Of a DNA stretch of 64,000 bases, positions 21,174 to 34,189 are shown one piece after another. Both the position numbers and the translations under genes were made by a program. This DNA comes from Gamarada debralockiae. Lineage: Eukaryota > Ascomycota > Leotiomycetes > Helotiales > Hyphodiscaceae. The stretch is from NCBI GenBank assembly GCA_002803225.1, contig NXFV01001492.1:154059-218058 (forward strand), given 5' to 3'. Under the pieces are notes generated by a model that saw only the letters and a program-made list of their open reading frames with translations, was not told where the DNA came from and searched no databases. Within the stretch, counting starts at the first letter, position 1; the number at the start of each line of letters is the position of its first letter.

Positions 21174-22857
21174 TGATGGAAATCCTACTTGGAAGGTATA
21201 TGGAGGATTCTCAAGGGACGTTACCATGTGTGTCGTAAAACTTGGAATCTGAATCGCCGAATTCCTTCAGCCTTTGTGTGCGTTGTCCTGTCGAAGAGTA
21301 GAAGGAGCTTGGACTACCGATGGCCGCATTCGGCGCATTCAGGTTCTGCAATGGTATAGTATGCTTATTTTCATTTAGAATAGCTTGCAAATTGATGAAG
21401 CAATGATGCAGGAGAAAGCCTGGAAACGAAATGAGGATGAGGTGGGAACTCGTATACACACACCTTTTCCGTCACCACGGACACACCCCTGATGGCGCAA
21501 ATCTTTCTGGCCCCAAAACCCCGCATCACTTCACCTTGCTTCCAGACATCACTCCCACAACAGACGCCCCTCGATTCTAGACCATATGAGATTTAGCAAT
21601 GTCCATCCATCCTGCACTTCCATACTTGCTTGCTACTGTCTCTCTCCCGAAGAGTGACCCAGAGCTTACAAGGAGACTGCGTAGCGGAGAAGGGTCCAAA
21701 CGGCCATACCTTTGAATCTCCACCGTGCCGGAAACCTCTTCATCGAAGGCTTAACCGTGCCTTAGGGCTGCAAGTATACATATCAGCCAACTCTCAATGC
21801 TCATACTTGATGCTACTATTTGCCAGGTCCAGAGTAAACCATGCCTGCATGTCACGGTAGCTTCGATATGCATCGTTCAAATCACGAACCCAACTTGCCA
21901 TGGAGCAGCAGACTCCTAATGTGAGCAGAGATGAGCTATATCTTCTGATTTGAGTCCTGGAAGAAAATAAGCTGGACTGGCGAATGGCTTCAACAGATAC
22001 GCCTAGAAACCTCCAGGAATAGCTACCTGCTCGGACATGTGGCAGTAACGTGTAATTTCAGGTCTTGATTATCATTCCTATTCTGCCTCTCTGGATATCA
22101 GAGGAGGCGCAGCGCTTGACAAACCCAAACAAGCATAGCATCCTCTTCTGATGGACGTCTATACTATCGCTGGGTTGGACAAGTTATCAACTCGGCTCTG
22201 CATGATATGAAATTACTTGAGAATGAGAATATTTCTCAGAATGGTCTGGGGACACTTCTTTTGGTCTAAGCTTTATTCCAGTAGTCGTGAGGGCGTTCGG
22301 AATTCTGTCTGCGTGTAAATGAGTGCATTCCTCCCGGTTGTTTACACGTCAACAAACCACCCCACAACTTTCAAATTCCAGAGAGCCAAACACCAATTTC
22401 CTCATTTTCGATGACAATTTTCACACCTTGCACTTCCTTGATCATCGCTAGGTTTTTCTCCTTCCATTCAACATGAGTGTTAGGTTTTAGGTTTCTAGCT
22501 TTGCGCCTAACTTTCCTGTAATTCCAAAACAATCATCTTCGTGATTTGGCATCAGGGTCGCCAGAATGTATGAACGGCCCAGCAATTGTCATCCCGTTTG
22601 TTTTTAATGCTAACAGACCTAGATCTCTTCTTTACGACCCTCTTCACGTTTTCGTTCACGTGTCTATCCTTGTTCCAGTATCCGTCTTTCAACATCATTG
22701 ACGTACAAATTATCGCCGCGACAACGGTCTTCGACACGTCCAGCACGTCACGCTCCGAAGTATTCTTGGTGAACACGTCAATCAACCTTTCAAGAACCGG
22801 GTCATGCTATCTTGATAATATTGTGGAAATCAATTGAGACTGTGACGGCAGAGCATC
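21174..22857. other. Long intergenic region, probable promoter and leader of the kinase gene
   Basis: 1.7 kb without a supported gene. The stretch 22,330-22,850 is pyrimidine-rich and likely holds promoter or 5' leader of the kinase gene downstream. No small spliced gene was found. Confidence 0.5.
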
Positions 22858-25800
22858 ATGAACGATCAGCCGCCTCGTCCACCAACACGTCGCGCTCCTC
22901 TTGGAGAAGCAACTCGCCGGATCAACAACGCGCAATATGACACTGGACTTCCCTCAAAGAAGGCTTCCATCCCGCACCACGAAAGCCGCAACCATTCTCC
23001 ACCCTCACCTCTTTCACAAAACGATTATTACCCATATCGCGATGTCCAGCGAGCGGGATCACCCAGCTCCAATGTAGCCAACCCCCGACTCTCAGCCGTT
23101 CCGAAGGACTGCGTTACCGATTCGAACCGCAACTCCCAGTTATCGACAGTCTCTACCAATGCATCGGATGGCAAGAAGATTAAATCACACATTGGGCCAT
23201 GGAAGCTGGGAAAGACACTGGGGAAGGGGGCAACTGCTCGCGTACGGCTAGCACGTCATGCATTTACAGGAGAAGAGGCAGCAATCAAGATTGTACAGAA
23301 AAAGAATGCCCAAATATCCCAAGCTGGTAGTTTAGCTGCTTTAGATCAAGCAGAGTTCTCCCGACCAAATCCAGGAGATGGAACCCGGAGAATGCCAATC
23401 GGTATAGAAAGAGAAGTGGCCATTATGAAGCTCGTCCAGCATCCGAACATCATGAGACTGTATGATATCTGGGAGAATCGAACAGAGATGTAAGTTTGCG
23501 CCATTTGCCTGTGATACATTCTCCCGTCTAACAAGTATTAGATATTTGGTCCTAGAGTATATTGATGGCGGAGAGCTTTTTGAAGTTATCACTTCCAACG
23601 GGAGACTGACCGAAGAAGCGGCTATGTCGTACTTTCGACAAATGCTCGCCGCCGTCGGTTATTGCCATTCCCTGAATATCTGCCATCGAGATCTAAAACC
23701 CGAAAATATACTGTTGACAAGGGAGGGACAGATCAAGATTGCCGACTTTGGGATGGCGGCTCTTCATCAGAGTCCAGATCACAAGCTCAAGACATCGTGC
23801 GGAAGCCCACATTACGCTGCTCCAGAGGTCTGCAAAGGAGGAACGTACCGCGGCGACAAAACCGATATTTGGAGTATGGGCGTCATCCTTTATGCTACTC
23901 TTGCCGGGAGATTGCCATTTGATAGTGATGCAAGTGGTGATGATTGGATGGCCTCTCTTCTTGCAAAGATCAAAAAGGGATCATATACAATGCCTACAGG
24001 CTTTACACCCGAAGCTGCTGATTTGATCTGGAGAATATTGCAAGTCAACCCCAGAGATAGGATTACCATGAGTCAAATCTGGAGACATTCCGCTGTGCGG
24101 AAGTACGATTACCTCGACACCTATGGAGGGGGCTACATCCCGTTGTCTCCAAGTGCGAAGGACTGCGGGCGCCCTGTTCTTCGCAGAAGCGATATCAATA
24201 AGGAGTTGTTACGACACTTGAGATCCCTGTGGCACCGCCTCACTGAGCAGCAAGTAATGGATGCATTGTTGAGCAAAGAGTAAGTTCTAACTCTGTACCC
24301 TTGTCGATTTCGGAATACTTTTGTATGGACAACGAGCCCAGCGCACAGCATGACTGACTAATAATAGGTCTAATGACCAGAAGTTGTTCTACAGTCTTCT
24401 CGTGAAATACCGAGACGCCCAGCTGGAAAACTATACCCCTGATCTTACATTTTCGGCAAGCGATTATCACCATATCAAAGAGCCAACGTTGACCCGAACA
24501 TATTCCACCTGCCACTTTCCCCAACCAAATTCGAAAATCCACGGACACCAAACTTCCCGTTTCACAGTTATCAGCAATGTCGCAGATACGGAACACAGTT
24601 ACGACCCTTTCAAAGCATCACGCCCCCAACACCTCGATTCTATGGGATCAGCTGATCATGCGAAAGTAACAATCCATCGGAGAGGACCAAGTGCTGAGGA
24701 GAATGAAGACTCGCTTGGAGATATGAAAGGGCTCTCCCGAGCTTCTGTATTGGTGGCAGCAGGCAGTAAACGTGGTAGACAGCAGAAGCTGGTACCTCCT
24801 CAAGTAATCGCGTCGCGGAGCTCGCTGGCAAGCTCTACGCGAAGTAAGAACAGCAACCCCCATATTCGAGCACCAGTTGGATATAAACGTGGCGTAAGCT
24901 TCTCGCATATCCGTCGGCGTTCTATAAGCAGCCAGAGAAAGGCAGATGTCAAGTCAGCTGTTGCTGATCGTCACAGCAATCATACAGAAGTTACTGACAA
25001 CGGTGGTAATTCTCTGTATCCTGATGGAACTTCTACATGCTATATTAGGTCGAAGAAGGCTCAAGCTGTGGTATCGCAGCCACTGCCATCTGCGTCAAGG
25101 CCTGGCCGTGGTAGTCAATTATGGACTGAGGATGTGCGGCAGCTAAGCAGTAGCTTGGCAATGGACTGTGATGAGGCTTTCAATCGCACTTCTGTTGTTA
25201 ACGATATCGAAACTCGGGCAGACGACCCATTACAGCCAAGCAGCATCGTTAAGAAATCCTCGCCTCTTCTCACCCAACTACCAGTCAACGCACAGAAATC
25301 GAGGCTTGCATCTTTTGATAATAGACCTCTTCCTCCCCCACCAGCTCGATCGGACTCTATCAAGATTGAACTTTTAGAAGCTCGAAAGCAGGCCGAACTT
25401 CGAAAGACATCGGGTGGAGATGAGTCGCCTGGATACCTGGATCGTATGGTGTTACATATCGATCGGCTTATGCTATCATCTTCGCCAGAGCGTCGAACAT
25501 CATCTGCGCCTGCCGAAGGCAAGTATAGCGCATTAGGCCGACCCTTGCCATCGATCTATGAGGTCGGAAAGGAGGAAGACTTCCCTCATCGATCAACAGA
25601 TTTTAACAAGTATCTTGAGAGCCAACATGGGGTCAAGGCTAGCCGTATTGCATCCGCTCCCGAGCCACGAGAAACAGAAAAGAGATATCTTGATAACCGA
25701 TTCATGAGATCGGAATCTGGGATGCGAGATACCATTCGTGTGGTCGACCCTTCATCTCCAAGTCCAGTGAAGGTTCCTGCACCTTTGACAATCCGAAAAA

Positions 25801-26858
25801 AGAGCTCACAGGGCAGTCCATCCAACCCGAAGGCAGATATTTTCAGTCCAGATGGTGGCAGATCCTCCAGCAGAGCAATGGTGACCGGACTCGCACTCCG
25901 ACAGCAATACCTCGCTGGGTCGAGGTCTCATCTGGGACGAATAAATGAGGACTACAGTTACGATAATCAATTTGGAAATGACAACAATACTGGCACAATT
26001 ATAAAGAAACCTGCGTGGTTCAAGAGAAACTCAAAGCTTGATGATGGGGACTTTAGAATGTCAATCAAAGCAGCCGACACAATGCCATCTCAATCTTCAA
26101 GCAATGATACAGTCGTAGGACAGTATCTCAATCCTCCTCTTCCAATCCCAACCAAGAAGAAAGGCTTCAGTCTTGGTCGATTGTTTAAGAAGCGTTCTTC
26201 AAAACCTGACATGACCATTGGTGGTGAATATCTGCAATCCCTTTATGTAGCATAAAACTAACCAGTAACCTAGCAGTTGACGTTTACGATGACGATGCAA
26301 GCCTCCCCAATTCCATTGCAGACATCCAACACCAAACCGACACCAGAAGAAGTTCGAATAACAGCGATCCTGGAAGCCGACAAATTGAGCCTCAGCAAAA
26401 TTGGCTGACCAAATTGTTCCACGTCAAGCCTGCCTCTAAAACTATTTGCTTTTCGGTTTCAAACCGCAGAGCACGACAAGAGATTGTCACGATTCTCAAG
26501 GAGTGGAAGCGTTATGGTATCAGAGAGCTCCAGGTTGACAAGAAGAGAAATATTGTGTTCGGAAAGGTGGCTGCGAAAAATTGTAAGTTACTCGTAGAGA
26601 GCATGGCTTCCGATTAGTAGCTAACGCGGAGTAGATCTTGATATGAAGGAAGTGGCTTTTGCTGCGGAAGTCATGAGAGTCATCGAGCATGGCAAGAGAT
26701 CTCATCTTAGCATCGCACGCTTCACTCAAGAATTTGGTGCAGCGAGTAGTTTCCACAAAGTGGTCGAAACCTTGGAGACAGTCCTGAAGTGCCGCGGAAT
26801 GCTCGTCGCAGATGATCGAAAGAGACGCATGATGATCAAAACGTTGAATTCTGCTTGA
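22858..26858 (+). CDS. Nim1-family protein kinase, Gin4/Cdr2 type, with KA1 domain
   Basis: Five exons: 22858-23489, 23542-24279, 24368-26223, 26277-26582 and 26635-26858, total 1251 residues in phase. The kinase domain spans about residues 113-390: glycine loop GKTLGKGATARV, AIKIV, HRDLKPEN, DFGMA, APEVCKG and DIWSMGV. A long basic, serine-rich linker follows. A C-terminal kinase-associated (KA1) domain begins at QNWLTKLFHVKPASKT, about residue 1118, and ends FGAASSFHKVVETLETVL. Gin4/Hsl1/Cdr2 kinases sit with septins at the cortex and control Wee1 and septum placement; KA1 binds acidic lipids. The third exon would end at a stop (LYVA) without the 53-bp intron 26224-26276, whose donor (GTGAAT) is weak but whose branch CTAAC and acceptor TAGCAG are good. 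Start is the first ATG. Confidence 0.9.
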
Positions 26859-27347
26859 GTTGGACCTCTTCAAGAGCAAAACGGCCGTAACCAATGTTGC
26901 TCTTGTTCTTTCAGCTGATCACCATTAGTCGATTTCATTTCTTGAGAGCGGATTTCGGGTTTCAATTCATACTTTTCTCATAGAATACCCTCGACACGAT
27001 GGTAATTAATGGTCGGCAGGGTTGGATGAGTGTCTGCAGGCTTTGTTGCATAGCATTCTGCAAGCCGTATGCATTTGGAGTTGAAAGCGGAAGAGAGCTT
27101 TTAATTGAGATAATATGGTGTTGTTAATTGTAGAGTAGGATAGAACCCGGTTTGGAGTGGATGGCGAGGATCCATTTGCGGAAAGACGTCCTTCGGAGCG
27201 TATTCTTCGTGTTTGTACAGATTAATTTCACAGTGAGCAAAAGGAGAAGAAAGCCGGAAATTCCATTAAGGTGAATTAAGTGCCTGAATGCAAGTTTTTT
27301 CGTCAACAACATACGCCAGTTCCCTCTATCTACTTCTGCACCCGAGT
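26859..27347. other. Spacer between kinase gene and retroelement
   Basis: 3' region of the kinase gene. No gene is seen. The retroelement insertion site (GAGT) is at 27344-27347. Confidence 0.6.
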
Positions 27348-27480
27348 TGTCATTTCAGACCCACTTTTTGCCTTTGTGCCTGAGGCCCACATGTAATTAA
27401 ACCTAGACCGAGGCTCTGCATAAGAAGAGCCTCCCTCGCACTTTAGAACGAACAAGCTGGTTTTAGTTCGAGGAATCACA
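27348..27480 (+). repeat. Left LTR
   Basis: 133 bp, starts TGTCATTTCAGACC and ends GGAATCACA. It differs from the right LTR at two positions only, both transitions (GAGG/AAGG near 27377 and GAACAA/GAATAA near 27450). Confidence 0.95.
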
Positions 27481-28169
27481 TCTAGTAGCAACACTTACGA
27501 ACGAGAGTCGAGTTCCGTCTCCTCTCACCCTTCGGGGCTAAGTTCGTCCGAACGGATAACGAGGAAATTCGTTCGAGACATTCTCTCCCTAGGACTCGTA
27601 CTATTAGCAGGAAAGGAGGACGACCGCGAGTCCCGCCTTGATCCTTTAAGCCTCTTCTAGAGAAATGGCCTGTCCTCAATTCGAAGCTATTCCTAGTTCT
27701 AAACCCTTTACTAAGCTTTGGAATTAGAGAAGATACAAGGACTAACTTACCCTATAGCTGCCAAGCTTTCACTACCTTAGATGTCTTTAAAAGAACGGCA
27801 CTGTATTAACGGCTATCTCAATCGGGCAAAAACATTCAATAGAATTATTCGAGTTTTACCCTTGTGGCTAGAACTATAAGGAATACGACCCGGATTAAGA
27901 AATTAGCTGCTTCACCGCTCGAAAATACTAGAGAACGGATGCATTTGTATACTATTAAGTTATGTGATAAAATGTTAATATATACTTATCTTTACTTGAA
28001 AGAGTATACAATCAATAGAACCTTATTTGAACTTAAGGAATATAGCTCGCTCAAACGAGCTTAAGCAATAATAGTATTCCGAAAGAAACCCCTTCAAATC
28101 AATTTCACAAGAAACCCCTTGTTTACCCTAAAGAACAAACCCAAACGACAATATATTTAATAACTTCAA

Positions 28170-29700
28170 TAACTAAATCGTGCCCTTTGACCCAAACCGG
28201 AACGAGGAGCAAATGGCTATCGCTACGGCCTAACATCTCTCACGTATTGATGAAGAGAATACCGAACGAGCTCGTGCCTTTTAAGAATCCATACGCCGGG
28301 AATTAAAGGCCTAGCGCGAAGAATTACGTAGTGGCATGGCCCATAAGTATGATGAGCACAACCGTCGCATCGAACGGCAACGTGAGGAGCTTGCCGCTAA
28401 GCAGCTTGCTGCCTAAGAACAACTACAAACCCAAGAGGCCGCCCTACAGAACTGTCTCCAAGCCCAGGAGGAACGCTTCCAAGCTCGAGAGGCTGAGGCA
28501 CATCAGCGTTTCGAACGGGAAGCTCAGCTTGCTCGAGAACGAATCTATGCAAATGCCTTAGAACTTCGCCGCCAAGCCGAAGCTCAAGCATCTACTGCTC
28601 AAGAATCTGCGCAGATCGATGCCCTGACCTAAGGCATGCACCGCCTTTCAACTGCCCGTTCTACTCATGTCGCTTACATAGAAGACGAGGATAGGGATAA
28701 CCGCATCAATGCCGAACGTCCCATTAACCCTTAACTCCTCTCTACTACTCACCCTATTACTGCCGAATCAGTCTCACAAAACGTACTTAAACCACATAAG
28801 TCCCAAACGTTATCCCCTAGCCCAAGCTACTTCAACTAGAAGAAGCTCTCACAACCAGAACCACCTACGTACAATAGTAAAAAGAAGGATAATGCCTATT
28901 AAAAATAGCTTAACTCAATAAACAACTAGTTCTAGAGATTCGAAAATAGTACTGGGATCTATAGCTCCGAACAACAGAAGGTTGCCTTTATAACAGCCCA
29001 GTTCAAACCCAAGTCGTTCGCACACACTTGGTGGGACAATATAATCAGCATGTACTAAAGAGGCACTCTACCCAGCTTCCCTTCTACAGTTAAGGAACTA
29101 AAGACTCTTTTATACACGCACTTTTCAGAGCTTAATCAAAACGACAAGACTTAGGATTAGTAGTCTAAACTCTAACAAACCGGAACAGTACAAGAGTTTT
29201 GGACTAGGGTCACCTAACTTCAACCCACATTGACACCGCCCCTAGATAACTATATTGTCTATTATAAGGTCAAGGAGTCACTTAAGCCCCGGATTAAAGC
29301 AGAACTTATTCAAATTGAAGGCCAGTATAAGGGCCAGCCGTTTGAGTATATCAACCAAGCTAAGTTGGCTAAGAAGAGGCTTAAGCTCTAAAATAAATAC
29401 AAAGAGGCAAATAGACGAAGCGGTCGTTCGCAATTTAAAGTAATAACTTCAGGAAATCGGCAAGAAAGATTAACTGTTTGAAATACTAGCCGGCCTCCAA
29501 AGAAAGCAAATAACAAGTTAAGATTCGAGGACTAGTATAAGCGCTATAATATATGCTATGTTTGTGCCCAACTAGATCACCGCTCGAAAGAATGCCTAAA
29601 CAAACCCAAGGACCGTTCGGACCCCCATAACAAGAATCGTACCGAACAAGGTAGTCGGGGAGAGGGCAAAGGTAGTCGAGGCAGACCTTAGGCTCCAAAG
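28170..29700 (+). pseudogene. Retrotransposon gag relic
   Basis: Plus-strand region coding for a nucleocapsid precursor. The N-terminal part is rich in Glu, Gln, Arg and Ala with a heptad-like pattern (REELAAKQLAA, AREAEAHQRFER), suggesting a coiled coil. A capsid-like block follows with TWWDNII and FWTRVT. A zinc knuckle of the form C-x2-C-x4-H-x4-C sits at 29554-29595. A basic tail closes it. The frame is interrupted many times by TAA/TAG. No frame is open over the full region. Confidence 0.82.
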
Positions 29701-29899
29701 ACAGAAAACTAAGTACGTCTCCAGACCCTGCAGCCTAGCTAAGAGACGCGCTCGAACGGGAAGCGACTAATAACCCCCTTCTTAATCACTAACTACATGA
29801 GATTTAAGAACTCTCCTACTATGCCTTAATAAACCCTAAATCATTCTTTAAAGACAGGCCTCAATATCGAACGAAGGCAATATTCTATCAATTAAGTAG

Positions 29900-32800
29900 C
29901 CACTTGATATCTGTCTATGGATTTGCCCGATTAACACCTAATACTTAGCGCAAGATTCTACTTGATCTTGCTACCGATCGGAACTTTGTATCTCGGGAAT
30001 GTACTACTAAGATTGGGACTATAGAAAAAAGTCCTGATGTTCTTATAGAAGTTATAAATAGCAATATCATCCAAACGAATAAGCATGTCACAGCTTATCT
30101 TATTATCGGAACCCTTTATATGCGTATCGAATTAATAGTATTCGATATGCCTCGATACAATATTGTGTTTAAACTACTATAGTTCAAGAGGTTTAAACCA
30201 CAGTTCGATTAAGATCGCCTGTGTCTTACTGTCCAAGGAAGTAAGGGACCTCATATACTCCGAACTATCAATTCAGTCGAAGAAATTAAACTTAGTTATT
30301 TTAATCTTATCTACGCTCGAGCCGCTTGCAAACAGGCTTACAAGAAAGGTTCGGAGTCCTTCTTGCTAGTCGTTCGAGACGTGGATTCCAATTAAGACAT
30401 ACCGCTCGGTCCTATAGGCCAAAATGCCCTCCCTACAGATATACCTAAAGCATATCAAAAACTCCTCACAAAGCACCGCCTTGTTTTCCGTACGGAACTT
30501 CCAGACTAACCGCCAGCTCACTATTCGTTCAAGCACCCGATCGAAACTAGTGATACGGAACCCATTAATACCCCTCCTTACCAACTCTCTCATTCCCAGC
30601 TCAAAGAACAACGGACTCAAGTCCTTAATCTACTAAAACGTAGATTAATTAAACTTAGTTCGAGCCCCTAGGGATTCCCAGTACTTTTTGTCAAGAAACT
30701 AGAGGGAAAGTAGCGCATATATATTGACTATCGCGGCCTTAATAACGTCACGAAAAAGAACACATATCCTCTTCCTCGGATCCAAGACTATCTCGATCAA
30801 ATTAGAAGCGCCAAACATATCTCGAAACTCGATCTACTTGCAGGATTCAATCAACTGCCCATTAAAGAAAAACATATCGAGAAGACTGCTTTTAATATAC
30901 ACATGGGCAAGTTCGAATATATAGTCATGCCTTTTGGTCTCACGAACGCTCCTTCAACTTTTTAGACTATAATAAATTCGATCTTACAACCGTTCCTTAA
31001 TGAGTTTGTAATTATTTATCTTAATAATATTATAATTTTCTCAAAAACTAAGGAGGAACACAAGAGACACTTAGAGCTCGTTCTAAAATGCCTTCAAAAA
31101 AATAAGCTATTTGCCAAACCAACAAAGTGTATTATTGGCGCCCAAGAAATCGAATTCTATGGCCATCTCGTTAAAAGCGGAGTCATTTGGACCACTCGTT
31201 CGAAAACAAAGATCATTAAGCAATAGCCAGTCCCAAAAACTATCCATGACGTTCGTGCTTTCCTAGGGTTAGCATCGTACTACCAATGATTTGTTAAGAA
31301 CTTCGCGACACTTACAGCACCTCTTTTAGAACTATTGAAAGAAAAAGACAAGGAAATACGCAAGAAAAAGTATCGCCCAATCCTTTAGAATACTAGATGC
31401 CAGCTTACGTTCGAACTCCTAAAGAAACGCCTAACAGAGGACCCAGTTTTAGCCCAGCCAGATTTTACCTAAGCATTTGTGATCGAAACTAATGCATTAG
31501 AGTGGGCAATTGGGTGCTGTCTTCTACAGCTCGGTACTGACGGCGTTCTGCACCCTGTGGCATATGATAGACGAAAACTTCAAGGCGCTAAGTTCAACTA
31601 CGCTATCCAAGAAAAGAAGCTCCTAGTAATCAAGTATACCGTTTAGACCTAGTCACACTACATTGACAACCACACCCGAACGAAGGTCTTCACTGACTAT
31701 AAGAGCCTAAAGTATCTGAAGAATACTAAGGTTCCTTCTAAGCGCCTTGCGCACTAGATCGCTGAGTTTGGCACGTACAATCTAGATATCCACTATCGCC
31801 TTGGCTCTGAAAACACTGTGGCTGATACAATTTCACGCCAAGCAGACTTCATTAGCACTAGCGAAGTATACCTCTCCTCTTTCAAGTCAATAATAACAGC
31901 TATGTTCTATTCGATCCGCTACGTCGACGAGGTAAAATAGGAAGATGCTATGATATAATACCTTCGAACGGGTAAGATCCCAAACGATAAGAAGCTGCGT
32001 AAAGCTATCCTCGAAGACCCAAAGCATCCTACGTCTACGTTTGTACTTAAAGGATCTGTTCTCTACAAGAAAACGGATACCGGACGAGCGCTGTACTTAT
32101 ACCCCATCGTTCGGCGCCCATACCTCGAACGTATCCACAAGACCTATAGTCACTTTAGCTAGCTAGCACTTAAAGGAGCTCTCAAAAATTAAGCGTAGTA
32201 GCCAACAATTAAACGGGATACACAAGCCTTACTTAAGATATGTCCAACATACCAGATAGCCCAACGTTCCCGTAATCGCGCTCGTGCACTTGCCGCGACT
32301 TTAGAACGCACTAATATTAAGCTTTTCGACTTATAGTCAATTGATCTTATTAGTAGACTACCCCGAACGTACAATGGCAATCGCTAGATCATCACTGCAA
32401 TAGAGCGATCGACTGGATGGCTAATCGTTTGTGCTGTCCCAGATACAACTGCACAGACAATAATGAATTTCATCTATAAAGAGATTTTCTTAGTCTATAG
32501 TATTCCACACGAAATCCTTTTAGACAACGGTTCGAACCTAGTTGCAAAAGCAATGGAAACCTTTTTGTCTATAACCAAGCTTAAACACAAGTATATAATA
32601 CCCTACTACCCACAGACAAATAGCAAACTCAAATGGTTTAATAGTATCCTTGGTGGAATCTTATCTAAATGCTTGTTTGGGAAACTGATCGTAATGTAGG
32701 ATGAGTACCTCACACAAGCTGCGTTTGCTTGCCGAATTCAAATTCATATTATCTCGAAGTGCAGTCTATTCTTGCTGCTCTATAGAATCGAACTTTAATT

Positions 32801-33956
32801 GCCTAGTGACCTAATCAAAGAAGTCCCCCTAGATATTAAAGCTAAGATCAAGTCTATTATCACTTGATACACTACAGCGAACGATGCTCGCCTTGTGGCC
32901 AACACTCTACTTATTGAAAACGCTATCCGCGCTAGACTCGTTCGAGATAGAAAGATAGTAGTGCCTAAGTCAATTGCTATCGGAAGCTACGTTCTTATCA
33001 CGGACGAAGTAGCTACAAAACTCAAGCCTAAGTTATTTAGACCCTATAAGGTCGTGATAGCTATACTAATCGGAACGTATGCTCTTGAGGACTGTCATGG
33101 CTAGATCGTCTAGTTATTAATCAATAGCGAACGGTTAACAGAGATTCTAAAGGCTAGTATTACTACAGACGGAACATAGAAAAACTCGTACACAGCAAAA
33201 GACATTCGAGCACAATACGAGATTGTTTCTCAAGACACAGACTTAAGGGACGTTCTAGAGGAGGATTTAATGCCAGCCTATATATACAAGGCCCTAACAA
33301 CAATTTCAAAGAAGGAATAGACAAATCTACTTTTTAAGGGACTTGAAAAGAGTAAGATATAGGAGGGATTTATTATTCGAGGTTCTATAATTAAATAGGA
33401 GATATTTGAGAAACTCTAAGCTCGAGTCGAGAGAGCCGAAAAAGCCTTGCAAAAAGAAGACATTATTGAAAAAGAGGACAATCTTATTACTACCCCCTTG
33501 CCACATAAGATTACAAGTTCTATTCCAGTGCTACAGCTAGTTCGAATTGAAGAACCTCAACTCGTTCGAGCTCAAGAACAGCACCTACTAAAAGTCAATG
33601 TTCTAGCTGTCCAGAAAGCACTACTAATAACATTAGCCGTTCGAGATAATATTGACCTAGGAAAAGATAGAGGAAATAGTGCGGATTTGCAACCCGCCCA
33701 AGAACATACACCGTCTAAAAAGAAACGCACAAGAGGCCGTCCAAAGAGGAAGATCACTCTTGTCCCGAACAAGGACGTTATAGATAAGCCTATCCTAGTG
33801 CATTTGAATTCTGATGCCCCTAATAAGGAGAATCTAGTCGAGACTCCAATAAGGGAACTGCGTTCGAACAAGGTAGCGCCAGGAAAAGCGCGTTCGAACA
33901 AATGGACAATTCCAATACCAAACCAAAGGGGATATACCTTACGGAAAAATCCTTAG
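29900..33956 (+). pseudogene. Retrotransposon pol relic (PR-RT-RH-IN plus AT-hook tail)
   Basis: Domains in order: an aspartic-protease-like stretch (about 29,950-30,170); reverse transcriptase (about 30,560-31,200) with YIDYRGLN and MPFGLTNAPSTF; RNase H (about 31,440-31,850) with VFTDYKSLKYL; integrase (about 32,200-32,860) with an LLDNGSN block. Catalytic residues are lost by G-to-A changes: the YxDD box reads YLNN (31017-31028), and the expected glutamate of the integrase triad reads lysine (LKWFN). Stops interrupt all domains. After integrase the frame continues about 290 codons and its last 178 codons (33421-33956) are open. This tail has an AT-hook-like RTRGRPKRK at about 33730 and no recognisable chromodomain. 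Confidence 0.88.
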
Positions 33957-34189
33957 CGTATAAAGCCAAAGGAGCTCCCTATAGCTGAGAAGAAGACGAA
34001 ATAAGCCACTTAGCCGAACGAAGGCCCTTGGCCAAAACGATCAACTTTCCTTTATCAAAATTCAAATTTTTATAAAGTCAACGTATTGAAATTTAGTAGC
34101 ACAATAGCGTACTTCTATAGGTATCTATCAAAATCAATACTTAAAGACCTTGTAATCCTAAACCCCCTTAACTTACACCAAACGACAAC

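Noticed and set aside
27481..27500. tRNA primer-binding site next to the left LTR
   Set aside because: The bases after the LTR do not clearly match the 3' end of a tRNA I can recall; a search against tRNA 3' ends would decide.
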